In this document: positions 26,007 through 34,302 of the stretch, piece by piece
Position numbering within the stretch: position 1 is the stretch's first letter
How the letters are laid out: each line of letters begins with the position of its first letter
Origin: Roseibacterium beibuensis
GTDB lineage: Bacteria; Pseudomonadota; Alphaproteobacteria; Rhodobacterales; Rhodobacteraceae
Length of the DNA: 64,000 bases
Assembly: GCF_039542305.1 (NCBI RefSeq)
Contig: NZ_BAABHW010000001.1
Span: 744,001-808,000, forward strand
Direction of reading: 5' to 3'
Position numbers and translations under genes: made by a program
The notes under the pieces: generated by a model
The model's input: the letters and a program-made list of their open reading frames with translations, nothing else
Told to the model about the DNA's origin: nothing
The model's database searches: none

Positions 26007-26597
26007 TCAGAGGAAGCGGTGCAGCACCTTTGGCGCCATGATGCGCAGCGCGTTGTCCCTCAGCCGGAGATGCCGCCAGACATGGAAGCCCGCGTGGATC
26101 ACGATGATCCCGGCGAGGGCGTAGAACTGGTAGATGTGGATTTTGCCGATGATCTCGTTCGCGCGCTCCAGCCCCAGGGGCGGCGCGATCGGCAGCCAGC
26201 CGCCCGCGAACAGCATCCGGTCCGAGGTCAGCCCGATCAGGAACCCGCCCGCCGCCACCAGGAACAGGCCCCAGACGATGGTCTTGTGCAGCACCTGGTG
26301 AAACAGCTTCAGCCGTGGCGAGAGTTTCGGCCCCGGGCGTCCCGCCAGCCCGCGAAAGAAAGTGTCGACCGACCAGATCAGGCAGATCGTCACGAAGACC
26401 AGCGCGATGTCGGAATTGATCTCGGCCCCGCGCGCGCCCCAGATGGAGCGGACGAATTCGGGCGTGGCGATGACGAACCAGACCGTCAGCGGGATCATCG
26501 CCAGATGCATCGCTTTCAGCACCGTCCGGCGGCGCGGAAGCCGCCTGCGCAGCGCGCTGAGCGGGCGAGGGGGCGGCGATGTGAGCGTTTCGGTCAT
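26007..26597 (-). CDS. b-type cytochrome membrane protein (cytochrome b561-like)
   Basis: This 196-residue protein has four to five transmembrane helices. Histidines positioned for heme b occur in KAMHLAMIPL, FHQVLHKTIVWG, GKIHIYQFYAL and VIHAGFHVWRHL. It therefore resembles the prokaryotic b561/cytochrome b domain that passes electrons across the membrane. ATG 26597 starts MTETLTSPPP; an in-frame extension upstream lacks a ribosome-binding site. It lies between the zinc-ribbon and SPFH genes with gaps near 100 bp, so it may have its own promoter. Confidence 0.78.
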   Translation of the reverse strand: MTETLTSPPPRPLSALRRRLPRRRTVLKAMHLAMIPLTVWFVIATPEFVRSIWGARGAEINSDIALVFVTICLIWSVDTFFRGLAGRPGPKLSPRLKLFHQVLHKTIVWGLFLVAAGGFLIGLTSDRMLFAGGWLPIAPPLGLERANEIIGKIHIYQFYALAGIIVIHAGFHVWRHLRLRDNALRIMAPKVLHRFL

Positions 26598-26709
26598 GGG
26601 ACAGTCACGGGCGACGGCGCGGGAAAGTTTCGGCAAGAAAAACCCCGGCAACCAGGGGCGCCGGGGTCGCTGCCCCAAGATGTGAGGCAGATGAGGCTGC
26701 GATCAAGTC

Positions 26710-27849
26710 TCAGCCGGCCGGCGGCGGTGGTGGGGGCGGGGGCGGCATGACGGTAAAGAGCTGCGCCAGTTCCTGCACGTCATCGGCCTTCATCCAGCCG
26801 TCCTGACCCGGCGTCCAGACCAGCGTCTCGCGGGTCAGGCTGCCATCGGTCGCCATGCGGCCAAGGTCGGCCTTGGAGAACGGGCCCTTGGTCTGGCCGT
26901 TCTCGGCGATGTGCCAGACATGTTCGACCGGCGGGGGCGGCGGCGCGGCATGGGCGGCCTGGTGCGGCTGCGGCTGCTGCGCGGCCTGGCCCCAGGGGCC
27001 TGCATTGGCCATCTGGTTGGCCATCGCCATGCCCATGCCCATGCCAAGGCCCGCGCCCATGCCGCCATCGCCGGGGTTCTCGGCGGCGGCGCGCATCGCC
27101 TCGGCGGTCTGGAACTGGGTGTATTTGTGCAGGTCGCCCACGACCCCCATCGAGGTGCGCTTGTCCAGCGCCTCTTCGACGGCGGGCGGCAGGCTGATAT
27201 TCTCGATGTAAAGCTCGGGCAGCGACAGGCCGTACGCCGCGATCGTCTCGGAAATCTTGCCCGCGACCAGCCCGCCGAATTCGCCCGTGTTGGCCGCCAT
27301 GTCGAGCACCGGGATGCCCGACCCCGCGACCGTCTGGCTGAACTGCTGCACGATGATGTTGCGGATCTGGAAGGTGACCTCGTCGGTGGTGAATTCACCA
27401 TCGGTGCCGACGATCTCGGTCATGAACCTGCCCGCGTCGATCACCTTGACGGAATAGGTGCCGAAGGCCCGGATGCGCGTCGGCCCGAATTCGGGATCGC
27501 GCAGCATGATCGGGTTCTTCGTGCCCCATTTCAGGTCGGTGAAGCGGTTGGTGTTGACGAAGTAGATTTCCGATTTGAAGGGCGATTTGAACCCGTGCGA
27601 CCAGTGTTGAAGGCTGGTCATGATCGGCATGTTGTTGGTCTCGAGCATGTAGAGACCGGGGGTGAAAATATCGGCGAGCTGCCCCTCGTGGATGAAGACG
27701 GCGACCTGCCCCTCGCGCACGGTCAGCTTGGCGCCGTACTTGATCTCATGGCCATGCCGCTCGAAACGGTAGACCATCGTGTCACGGGTATCGTCGGTCC
27801 ATTCGATGACGTCGATGAACTGGCCGGAAAGGAAATCGAAAAATGGCAT
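26710..27849 (-). CDS. SPFH-domain protein with C-terminal GYF-like domain
   Basis: This 379-residue protein begins MPFFDFLSGQFIDVIEW, has an SPFH/band-7-like domain (about residues 30-250, with QVAVFIHEGQLADIFTPGLY read in parts), a Met/Gly-rich linker, a Pro-rich stretch, and a GYF_2-like domain at about 315-370 (VWHIAENGQTKGPFSKADLG). SPFH proteins form membrane-associated rings or scaffolds. GYF domains bind proline-rich peptides, and both the linker and its own end are proline-rich. Similar proteins accompany zinc-ribbon and TelA genes. Confidence 0.88.
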   Translation of the reverse strand: MPFFDFLSGQFIDVIEWTDDTRDTMVYRFERHGHEIKYGAKLTVREGQVAVFIHEGQLADIFTPGLYMLETNNMPIMTSLQHWSHGFKSPFKSEIYFVNTNRFTDLKWGTKNPIMLRDPEFGPTRIRAFGTYSVKVIDAGRFMTEIVGTDGEFTTDEVTFQIRNIIVQQFSQTVAGSGIPVLDMAANTGEFGGLVAGKISETIAAYGLSLPELYIENISLPPAVEEALDKRTSMGVVGDLHKYTQFQTAEAMRAAAENPGDGGMGAGLGMGMGMAMANQMANAGPWGQAAQQPQPHQAAHAAPPPPPVEHVWHIAENGQTKGPFSKADLGRMATDGSLTRETLVWTPGQDGWMKADDVQELAQLFTVMPPPPPPPPPAG

Positions 27850-27967
27850 GGCGCTGCAATCCCTGTCGAAAAGCCGATCTTTGCACACATGATATAGGGA
27901 CGAGCCGCCCCTAGCTACAGGGAATCGGGCGGGGAAAACCCGACCTTGTTTCACCCCGTGGGGCGCC

Positions 27968-28939
27968 TCAGGATGGCCCGCCCATCACCTCTTCCGCGAT
28001 CCGGCGCACGATGGGGCGCGCCTCGTCCGGTTGCATCCCCGGTGTCAGCCGGTCGTCGTAGAGGATGCGCAACAGCAGCTCGTCATGGCGGGTCAGCAGG
28101 GCGAATTCCTCGTCATCGTTGAAGATCGAGGGGCGGGCGGCGGGGCTGTCATTGGGCAGGCCCATGCCCTGGGCGACCTCTTCGTGCACGCAGGACCGGC
28201 GCAGCAGGTCCGGGTGTTCGTCGCGGATGATCGCGATGGCCGCCACATAGGTCGAGCCGCCCCCGGCCTGCGAGAAGGCGTAGACCGAGCAGAAGGTGAA
28301 GCGCGACAGCGTCTGGATCTCGTTTACCGTCTCGGCGCTGATCCCGGGCACCAGTTGGCGCACGAGATCCCCGGCGGTGCGCTGCTCGTCGCGGTTGATG
28401 TAGAGCACGTGGAAATTGCCGCCCGAATTGACCACGCGGATCGGATGGCCCGAGACCCGCGCAAGCCGCGACACGTAGGTCGACAGGACCGAGCGGTCCT
28501 CGGCCTGCTGCGCGTCGTCCACATAGGCGCCGAAATGGGGCTGGATGCGCACCGGCTGGTCCCAGCGGCGCAGGCGCGACGGGGTTTGCTGCGCGATGAA
28601 GCGTCCGCCCGACAGCGCGTATTCGTCGTAAAGCGCGATGCGCTCGAAATTGGCGGCCAGTTGCGCGGCGGAAAAGGGCGTGTCGACCCCGCCGCCATCG
28701 GTCCTGAGCATCCCGTCGCTGACCAGCCGCGCCTGAACCGAGGCGTAGTAGCGCGCGAAGCTTTCGCTTTCGGCAGAGGGGGGCGGCGGTCCCTCGGCCT
28801 CGCGCGGTTCGGGGCGGGGCGAGGTGTCGGGGGTGGGCATGACGCAGGCCGCAAGGGCAAGGCAGGCGCCGACCAGGGCCGCGCGCCCGAGGATGCGTCC
28901 GATCCCCGTCGCCTTGTCTGATTGCAACCGTGCGGGCAC
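27968..28939 (-). CDS. DUF2927 lipoprotein, short paralog
   Basis: This 323-residue lipoprotein starts at GTG 28939 after AGGAAGAAAGGGGG. The signal ends at LALAAC with Cys32. The DUF2927 core has the motif C-V-HEEVAQ-x2-G-x2-ND, then SIFNDD, LLTRHDELLLRILYD and LTPGM, closely matching the paralog at 13773-15179 but without its C-terminal repeat region. It is 20 bp after the TelA stop, so it is probably the periplasmic or outer-membrane arm of the TelA/XpaC operon. Activity is unknown. Confidence 0.84.
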   Translation of the reverse strand: MPARLQSDKATGIGRILGRAALVGACLALAACVMPTPDTSPRPEPREAEGPPPPSAESESFARYYASVQARLVSDGMLRTDGGGVDTPFSAAQLAANFERIALYDEYALSGGRFIAQQTPSRLRRWDQPVRIQPHFGAYVDDAQQAEDRSVLSTYVSRLARVSGHPIRVVNSGGNFHVLYINRDEQRTAGDLVRQLVPGISAETVNEIQTLSRFTFCSVYAFSQAGGGSTYVAAIAIIRDEHPDLLRRSCVHEEVAQGMGLPNDSPAARPSIFNDDEEFALLTRHDELLLRILYDDRLTPGMQPDEARPIVRRIAEEVMGGPS

Positions 28940-28959
28940 GCGCGCCCCCTTTCTTCCTG

Positions 28960-30165
28960 TCAGCCGTTCTGCGGCGGGGTGGGGGGCGTCGCGGAAGCGG
29001 CCTGGCCGCTGGGCGTTTGCCCGGCCGAGGCGGCGGCCAGCGTGTCGCGCAGTTCCGCCTCCATCTTTTCCATCTCGGCTTCGGCCTCGGCGCGGCGGCG
29101 CTTGCCCTCGTCGGCGATCTCCAGGCTTTCCTGGATCGTCGCGATCAGCTCGGCATTGGCGCGCTTGACGGCCTCGATGTCGAAGACGCCGCGCTCCATT
29201 TCCTCGCGCACCATCCTGTTGCTCTCGCGCAGGTTCGAGGCGTTCTGCTCCAGCAATTCGTTGGTCAGGTCGGTCGCCTCGCGCACGGCCTTGGCCGCCT
29301 CGGTCGAGCGCTGGATCGTGACGGCCTGCGCCAGCTGGGTTTCCCACAGCGGCACGGTGTTCACGAGCGTCGAGTTGATCTTGGTGACGAGGCTCTTGTC
29401 GTTTTCCTGCACCAAGCGGATCGAGGGCAGCGATTGCATCGTGACCTGGCGCGTCAGTTTCAGGTCGTGCACCCGGCGTTCAAGGTCGTCGCGCGCGGCG
29501 CGCAGGTCGCGCAGTTCCTGCGCCTTGATGACCTGGTCGCCCTCGGGGGCGGCTTCGATCTCGGCGGATTTCGCGGGGATCTCGACCTCGTCCAGCAGGC
29601 GCAGCTTTTCCTCGCCCGCGGCGATGTAGAGCGCCAGCTCGTCATAGAAATCGAGGGTCTTTTCATAGAGCTTGTCGAGCGACTTGATGTCCTTCATCAG
29701 GATGTGCTCGTGGCTCAGCAGATTGTCCGTGATGCGGTCGATCTGGTCCTGCACCTCCTCGTATTTCGCCATGAAATCGTGGATCGGTTTGGCCTTGCCG
29801 AACAGGCGCTCCCACCAGCTGCGCTTGCGGTTGGGGTCCAGCTCATCGACCGAGAAGCCGCGGATCGTGCCGACGATCTCGCGCAGGCTGTCGCCGGCGG
29901 GGCCGACATCCTTGTTCTTGACGCCTTGCAGCATTTCCTGGCTGATCGCCTGCAACTCGGCCTGTGCGTTCGAGCCGAAGGTCACGATCGAGTTGGTGTC
30001 CGACATGTTGATCTCGGCCATGCGGCGGTTGATCTGTTCGGCGGTCGGTGCGTCGGCGGCGGGCAGCGGCACCATGTCGGCGCTCGGTTCGGGCAGGACG
30101 ACGGCGTTGATTTCATCGACCAGCTTGGCGGCCTGTTCGGCCTGTTCCCTGACTTGTGTGCTCAT
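28960..30165 (-). CDS. Toxic-anion resistance protein, TelA family
   Basis: This 401-residue, largely alpha-helical cytoplasmic protein is of the TelA/KlaA family (named for tellurite resistance). Coiled-coil segments run through most of residues 70-370, with KTLDFYDELALYIAAGEEKL, the conserved W-x-LF region SWWERLFGKAKPIHDF, and VPLWETQLAQAV. The C-terminus is Gln/Ala/Pro-rich. It starts 5 bp after the XpaC stop. Despite the name, these proteins are usually part of general envelope-stress modules; tellurite resistance here is not shown. Confidence 0.92.
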   Translation of the reverse strand: MSTQVREQAEQAAKLVDEINAVVLPEPSADMVPLPAADAPTAEQINRRMAEINMSDTNSIVTFGSNAQAELQAISQEMLQGVKNKDVGPAGDSLREIVGTIRGFSVDELDPNRKRSWWERLFGKAKPIHDFMAKYEEVQDQIDRITDNLLSHEHILMKDIKSLDKLYEKTLDFYDELALYIAAGEEKLRLLDEVEIPAKSAEIEAAPEGDQVIKAQELRDLRAARDDLERRVHDLKLTRQVTMQSLPSIRLVQENDKSLVTKINSTLVNTVPLWETQLAQAVTIQRSTEAAKAVREATDLTNELLEQNASNLRESNRMVREEMERGVFDIEAVKRANAELIATIQESLEIADEGKRRRAEAEAEMEKMEAELRDTLAAASAGQTPSGQAASATPPTPPQNG

Positions 30166-30170
30166 TTTTG

Positions 30171-31088
30171 TTACCCTTCGATCCTAAGGTTTTCCCGGTT
30201 CAATCTTTCGCGCAGCACCTCGATCTCGATATCGAGGCCTTCGCGGTCATCTGTCAGCATTTTCTGCGTGCGCAGGGCGAAATTGGTTTCCATGTCATCG
30301 AGAAAGGCCATGTAATCGGCCCGGACAGAGGTCTCGCGGTTGCGCGCGTAGAGATCGGCGAACTGCACCGTCGCGTCGCGCGCCCCTTGCAGGTAGACCC
30401 CGAGATACCGGCGCGAGGAGGCGAGATCGCGCGGGTCGGCCTCCACCTGGCGGAACATCTGGCGCACCGTCTCCTCGAAGCTGGCGACGCGGGCCTCGAT
30501 CTCGCGGTCGCGGGCGCGCTTGATGGCGTCCGTCATCTCGCTCAGCACGGCCTCGGCTTCCTCGATCTTGCGGGCGATCCGGTCGGTCTGGAAGCGGTCG
30601 ACCCCCTCAAGCCCCTTGTCCTGAAGCGGGTCCGGTCCGAAGGAGAACAGGTGCAGCCCCGCCGCGATCAGGCCGATCAGCGTTGCCGTGATCGGGTTCC
30701 ACTGCCCGCCGAAGACCAGCAGGAACACCCCCATCCCGGTCAGGACCGAGCCGAACATCTTGCGCGGGATCGCCGGGCGGCGCGCCACCTTGCGTTCGTT
30801 GAAGGCATCCTCGGCCCGCACGCCGTCGCGCGTCAACCATGCGGCCAGCAGGATCGCGGCCGCGCCGGCCAGATCGGTGGCCATGGCCGTGACCGGCTGG
30901 AAGAAGGCGGTGAAGAAGCTCAGCAGCGGCAGCACGAACATCAGGTTGATCTTCGCGCCGTGCCGCAGGGGTTTGCGCCCGGCAAAGCTGGCATGGGTGA
31001 TGCGCTCGGCCGTCACCATGTCGCGGGGCGCGCCGCTATCGGGGCGCTGGCCGGTGGGGCTGAATTCTCCGCCGTATCGCTTCGCCAT
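30171..31088 (-). CDS. XpaC-family membrane protein
   Basis: This 305-residue protein belongs to the family annotated 5-bromo-4-chloroindolyl phosphate hydrolysis protein (XpaC). It has an N-terminal soluble part, two pairs of transmembrane segments at about residues 47-90 and 110-150 (MFVLPLLSFFTAFFQPV; FLLVFGGQWNPITATLIGLIAAGL in parts), and a helical cytoplasmic C-terminus. XpaC and TelA are encoded together in many bacteria and probably form a complex. ATG 31088 lies two bases after the stop of a 29-residue peptide gene, indicating coupling. Confidence 0.88.
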   Translation of the reverse strand: MAKRYGGEFSPTGQRPDSGAPRDMVTAERITHASFAGRKPLRHGAKINLMFVLPLLSFFTAFFQPVTAMATDLAGAAAILLAAWLTRDGVRAEDAFNERKVARRPAIPRKMFGSVLTGMGVFLLVFGGQWNPITATLIGLIAAGLHLFSFGPDPLQDKGLEGVDRFQTDRIARKIEEAEAVLSEMTDAIKRARDREIEARVASFEETVRQMFRQVEADPRDLASSRRYLGVYLQGARDATVQFADLYARNRETSVRADYMAFLDDMETNFALRTQKMLTDDREGLDIEIEVLRERLNRENLRIEG

Positions 31089-31090
31089 GA

Positions 31091-31180
31091 TCAGAGCGCC
31101 CCGAATCCGCCGAAGATGGCCATCAGGATGATGATGGTCAGCGCGAAGAACGCCACGCCCTGAAGAAAACTCGAACTCAT
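31091..31180 (-). CDS. 29-residue membrane peptide at the head of the XpaC-TelA operon
   Basis: This tiny ORF starts at ATG 31180 and encodes MSSSFLQGVAFF followed by a continuous hydrophobic helix rich in Ile, Leu and Gly, ending GGFGAL. Its TGA is two bases before the XpaC ATG (TGA-TC-ATG), typical of a coupled small gene. The single-helix composition and exact spacing argue for reality. I cannot assign a function; a regulatory subunit of the XpaC complex would fit. Confidence 0.6.
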   Translation of the reverse strand: MSSSFLQGVAFFALTIIILMAIFGGFGAL

Positions 31181-31387
31181 GTCGGCCCCGTGGTCGTTTC
31201 AGACGCAATCATACGCGCCTGTCGAAACGATAGGCAGGATTCTTTGTGAAAACCAGACATTGCCGTCCCCTGTTGCAGTTTCTTGCCACCGCGCGCTGCG
31301 TCGCCGGCGATGCCTATCAGATCGGGACACATGCGCGATCCGTGAAGGGGGAAAGGGCAAATTTCTCTCCCCGATGCGGGGGCCGGG

Positions 31388-32281
31388 TCAGGCGCGGACC
31401 ATCCCCTTGCCCAGGCTGACGCGGTTCGCGGCGCGGTGGGCCGCGCCCGTTCGCGTTGCGATCCGGGCGAGCGTTTCGGAGCCGTTCGGTCCAAGCACAT
31501 CGCGATACAGCGGAAAGAGGCCGGGGCGCAGATAGCCCGACCAGTGGCAGACCCGCGTGACGGGCGGGCGCGTGCGATAGCCCATCGCGGACAGGGCCGC
31601 ACGCGTGTCGGCGCAGTCGATCCTCAGGTCCGTCCAGCCGGGCAGGCCGGGCAGCCCGGCGCAGAGCGCCCGGTCGGCGGGCCAAAGCGGCGGCGCGGCC
31701 AGCCGGAACATCGCGTCGAAGGGCAGGTTTTCGCCGCTGGTCACGTTCAGAACCTGCGCGCTACGTCCGGCGGGCGCGGCCATCGCGGCCCGTGCCGTGC
31801 TGCGATACTCGGCTCCGCTGAGCAGGATCGCCCGGCTGACGGAACCCGCGGGCGCATCCGCGATGGCCGCGAGCGCCACCCGCGCCCCCAGCGAATGCGC
31901 CACGAGGTTGATGCGCAGATCGGGACGCCGTGCGTGGATCTCTCCGATCAGGCCACCGAGGATACCGCCCACGCGGCTTGCGCGCAGGGCGACGCGGGGC
32001 AGGGCGCCCGTCGCATGCCAGCCGAGCGCGAGGCCAAGATCGGCCCCCGCGCGGTGCAGATGCAGGTGCCGCGGCCAACTGACGGCCTTCCAGCAGCGGC
32101 GCGAGGGGCGCAGGGACAGGATATGGGTATGCGGATCGGTCTCGGGGCTGCGGGGGCTGTAGCGGTAGCCATGGGTCATCACGGTAACCGCGCGGCCCTC
32201 GGGTAGCGCATCGAGCGCGGGCCAGATCGCCTCTGCCCCCTCGATCCCCGTGCCATCGACGTTCAGCCCGATCAGCGCCAT
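31388..32281 (-). CDS. Alpha/beta hydrolase
   Basis: This 297-residue alpha/beta-hydrolase-fold protein has the nucleophile elbow AHSLGA (Ser in G-x-S-x-G-like context) near residue 128 and an N-terminal strand/oxyanion region, VTVMTHGYRYSPRSP. The closing His lies toward the C-terminus (VCHWSGY). It resembles DUF900-like esterases or lipases. It stands alone, divergent from metZ, with the SAM-II leader between them. The substrate is unknown. Confidence 0.8.
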   Translation of the reverse strand: MALIGLNVDGTGIEGAEAIWPALDALPEGRAVTVMTHGYRYSPRSPETDPHTHILSLRPSRRCWKAVSWPRHLHLHRAGADLGLALGWHATGALPRVALRASRVGGILGGLIGEIHARRPDLRINLVAHSLGARVALAAIADAPAGSVSRAILLSGAEYRSTARAAMAAPAGRSAQVLNVTSGENLPFDAMFRLAAPPLWPADRALCAGLPGLPGWTDLRIDCADTRAALSAMGYRTRPPVTRVCHWSGYLRPGLFPLYRDVLGPNGSETLARIATRTGAAHRAANRVSLGKGMVRA

Positions 32282-32444
32282 CCTGCCGCCCGTTTTCCAC
32301 CAGAGCTTGATGGCTGGATAGGTGGCCTCCGCAACATCTCGGTAACGCGGGCACGACAGTTCGGTGACGTGACCCGCGCGCCACCTGCGGGCCGCCCCTC
32401 ATTTCGCTTGACCGTCCCGCGCGGCGAGCTTAGGCATCGCGGCA

Positions 32445-32500
32445 TTCGTGGCGATTTGTGAACCGGATTGCGGGCCACGCTAAAGAAACCGCTAAAGAGG
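32445..32500 (+). ncRNA. SAM-II riboswitch aptamer upstream of metZ
   Basis: The sequence fits the SAM-II pseudoknot fold. P1 is formed by GTGGC (32448-32452) and GCCAC (32474-32478), the first loop contains GATTTGTGAACCGG, the second strand has ATTGCGGGCCAC, and the characteristic CGCTAAAGAAACCGCTAAAG follows. These short conserved pieces, their order and spacing, and the position before a methionine-biosynthesis gene match SAM-II, a motif found mainly in alphaproteobacteria. It senses S-adenosylmethionine and represses downstream expression. Confidence 0.93.
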
Positions 32501-32524
32501 TCGAGGAGTGCGCTAGAACCGCCC

Positions 32525-32558
32525 GCCCCCGGCCAGGACATGGTGCGGGGGCTTTTTT
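32525..32558 (+). terminator. Rho-independent terminator in the metZ leader
   Basis: GCCCCCG (32525-32531) pairs with CGGGGGC (32546-32552), followed by six T residues (32553-32558). It lies between the SAM-II aptamer and the metZ start (32592), so it is probably the expression platform: SAM binding would promote termination. Confidence 0.85.
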
Positions 32559-32591
32559 GGTCCGCGCACCCGGATCAGGAGGATTGGGCGC

Positions 32592-33797
32592 ATGAAGGAC
32601 GCTCCCGCCAAACCCGTTTTGAAACCGCGCACCCGCGCCGTGCATGCCGGCACCCGCCGCAGCCAGTATGGCGAGGTGTCCGAGGCGATGTTCCTGACGC
32701 AGGGCTTCGTTTACGACACCGCCGAGGCCGCCGAGGCGCGCTTCATCGAAACCGGCCCCGACGAGTTCATCTACGGGCGCTACGGCAACCCGACCGTCGC
32801 CATGTTCGAAGAGCGTATCGCGTCGCTGGAAGGGGCCGAAGATGCCTTTGCCACCGCCTCGGGCATGGCCGCGGTGAACGGGGCGCTGGTGTCCCTGCTC
32901 AAGGCCGGGGACCATGTGGTTGCCGCCCGCGCGCTCTTTGGATCGTGCCTGTATATCCTCGAAGAGGTGCTGACCCGCTACGGCGTCGAGGTGACCTTCG
33001 TCGATGGCACCGAGCTCGACCAGTGGCGCGCGGCGATCCGTCCCGAGACCAAGGCCGTGTTCTTCGAGACCATCTCGAACCCCACGCTCGAGGTGATCGA
33101 CATCGCTTCCGTGGCCGACCTGGCCCATGCCGTCGGGGCCAAGGTCGTGGTGGACAATGTCTTTGCCACGCCCGTCTATTCCAACGCCATCGCGCAGGGC
33201 GTCGACCTGGTGGTCTATTCCGCGACCAAGCATATCGACGGGCAGGGGCGCTGTCTGGGCGGCGTAATCCTCGGCACGCGCGAGATGATCCGCAAGACGG
33301 TTGAGCCCTACATGAAACATACCGGCGGCGCGATGAGCCCGTTCAACGCCTGGGTTCTGCTGAAATCGCTGGAAACGCTGGACCTGCGCGTTCGCGCGCA
33401 ATCGGACAGCACGCAAACCATTGCCGATGCGTTGCAGGGGCAGGCGGGGCTTTCTCGCGTCATCTACCCGGGCCTGTCCGATCACCCGCAGCACGCACTG
33501 GCCGCGCGCATGATGGATCGGCCCGGCACCGTGATCGCGCTGGACATCGAGGGCGGCCAAGCGGCGGCCTTCCGCTTCCTCAATGCGCTGCAGATCATCA
33601 CGATCTCCAACAATCTCGGGGATGCCAAGTCGATCATCACCCATCCCGCGACCACCACGCATCAGCGCCTGTCCGAAGAGCAGCGCGATCGCCTCGGGAT
33701 CACGCGCGGGTTGGTGCGTCTGTCGGTGGGCCTCGAAGACCCCGAGGACCTGGTCGAGGACCTGAGGTCGGCGCTGGCCGCCGCAAGGTCCGCCTGA
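32592..33797 (+). CDS. metZ: O-succinylhomoserine sulfhydrylase
   Basis: This 401-residue PLP enzyme of the Cys/Met-metabolism family makes homocysteine directly from O-succinylhomoserine (or the acetyl ester) and sulfide. The PLP lysine is K213 in YSATKHIDGQG; other family positions include YGRYGNPT, SGMAAV and FFETISNPT. Length is normal. ATG 32592 follows AGGAGG. Control by SAM through the upstream riboswitch is strongly supported. A GNAT gene starts 10 bp downstream. Confidence 0.94.
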   Translation: MKDAPAKPVLKPRTRAVHAGTRRSQYGEVSEAMFLTQGFVYDTAEAAEARFIETGPDEFIYGRYGNPTVAMFEERIASLEGAEDAFATASGMAAVNGALVSLLKAGDHVVAARALFGSCLYILEEVLTRYGVEVTFVDGTELDQWRAAIRPETKAVFFETISNPTLEVIDIASVADLAHAVGAKVVVDNVFATPVYSNAIAQGVDLVVYSATKHIDGQGRCLGGVILGTREMIRKTVEPYMKHTGGAMSPFNAWVLLKSLETLDLRVRAQSDSTQTIADALQGQAGLSRVIYPGLSDHPQHALAARMMDRPGTVIALDIEGGQAAAFRFLNALQIITISNNLGDAKSIITHPATTTHQRLSEEQRDRLGITRGLVRLSVGLEDPEDLVEDLRSALAAARSA

Positions 33798-33807
33798 GGG
33801 CCGCGCG

Positions 33808-34302
33808 GTGAGCGGGCTCATCATCCGACCCTATCGCACCGAGGATGCGGCGGGGTTGGCGACCGTGTTCCACCGCGCCGTCCGTCGCGGGGCCGCGCGC
33901 TACTACACCCTGCCGCAGCGCGTGGCGTGGTCGCCGCGCCCCCAGACGGCCGAGCATTGGGATACGCGCCTGTCGCGCCTCGACACGATGGTGGCCGAGG
34001 ATGGGCGCGGCCTGCTTGGCTTCATGGCGCTGAACCTCGACGATGCCTTCCTCGATTTCGCCTATGTCCTGCCCGAGGCGGCGGGGCGGGGCGTCGGCGG
34101 CACGCTGCTGGCCGTGCTGGAGGGGCGGGCGAAATCCGCCGGGATCGACCGTCTGGAAACCGAGGCCAGCCGCGTGGCCGAGCCGTTCTTTGCCGCGCGC
34201 GGCTGGTCGGTCCTGCGCCGTCAGAGGGTCAAGCGCCACGGCATCGGCCTGCCCAACGCGGTGATGGAAAAGCCCCTCGTCGCGGCGGAGGTGGCGGCAT
34301 GA
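33808..34302 (+). CDS. GNAT-family N-acetyltransferase
   Basis: This 164-residue protein has the GNAT fold. Beta-4/motif A reads FAYVLPEAAGRGVGGTLLAVLE with R-G-x-G-G near residues 93-97, and a late AVR/FFAARGW segment follows. The start is GTG 33808, 10 bp after metZ. Its stop overlaps the next ATG by four bases. The role is probably small-molecule acetylation; the substrate is not evident. It is likely in the metZ transcription unit. Confidence 0.87.
   Translation: MSGLIIRPYRTEDAAGLATVFHRAVRRGAARYYTLPQRVAWSPRPQTAEHWDTRLSRLDTMVAEDGRGLLGFMALNLDDAFLDFAYVLPEAAGRGVGGTLLAVLEGRAKSAGIDRLETEASRVAEPFFAARGWSVLRRQRVKRHGIGLPNAVMEKPLVAAEVAA

Noticed and set aside
28960..30165. Calling TelA a tellurite-resistance determinant
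   Set aside because: The family name is historical; no other ter genes occur and no direct evidence for tellurite is in the sequence.
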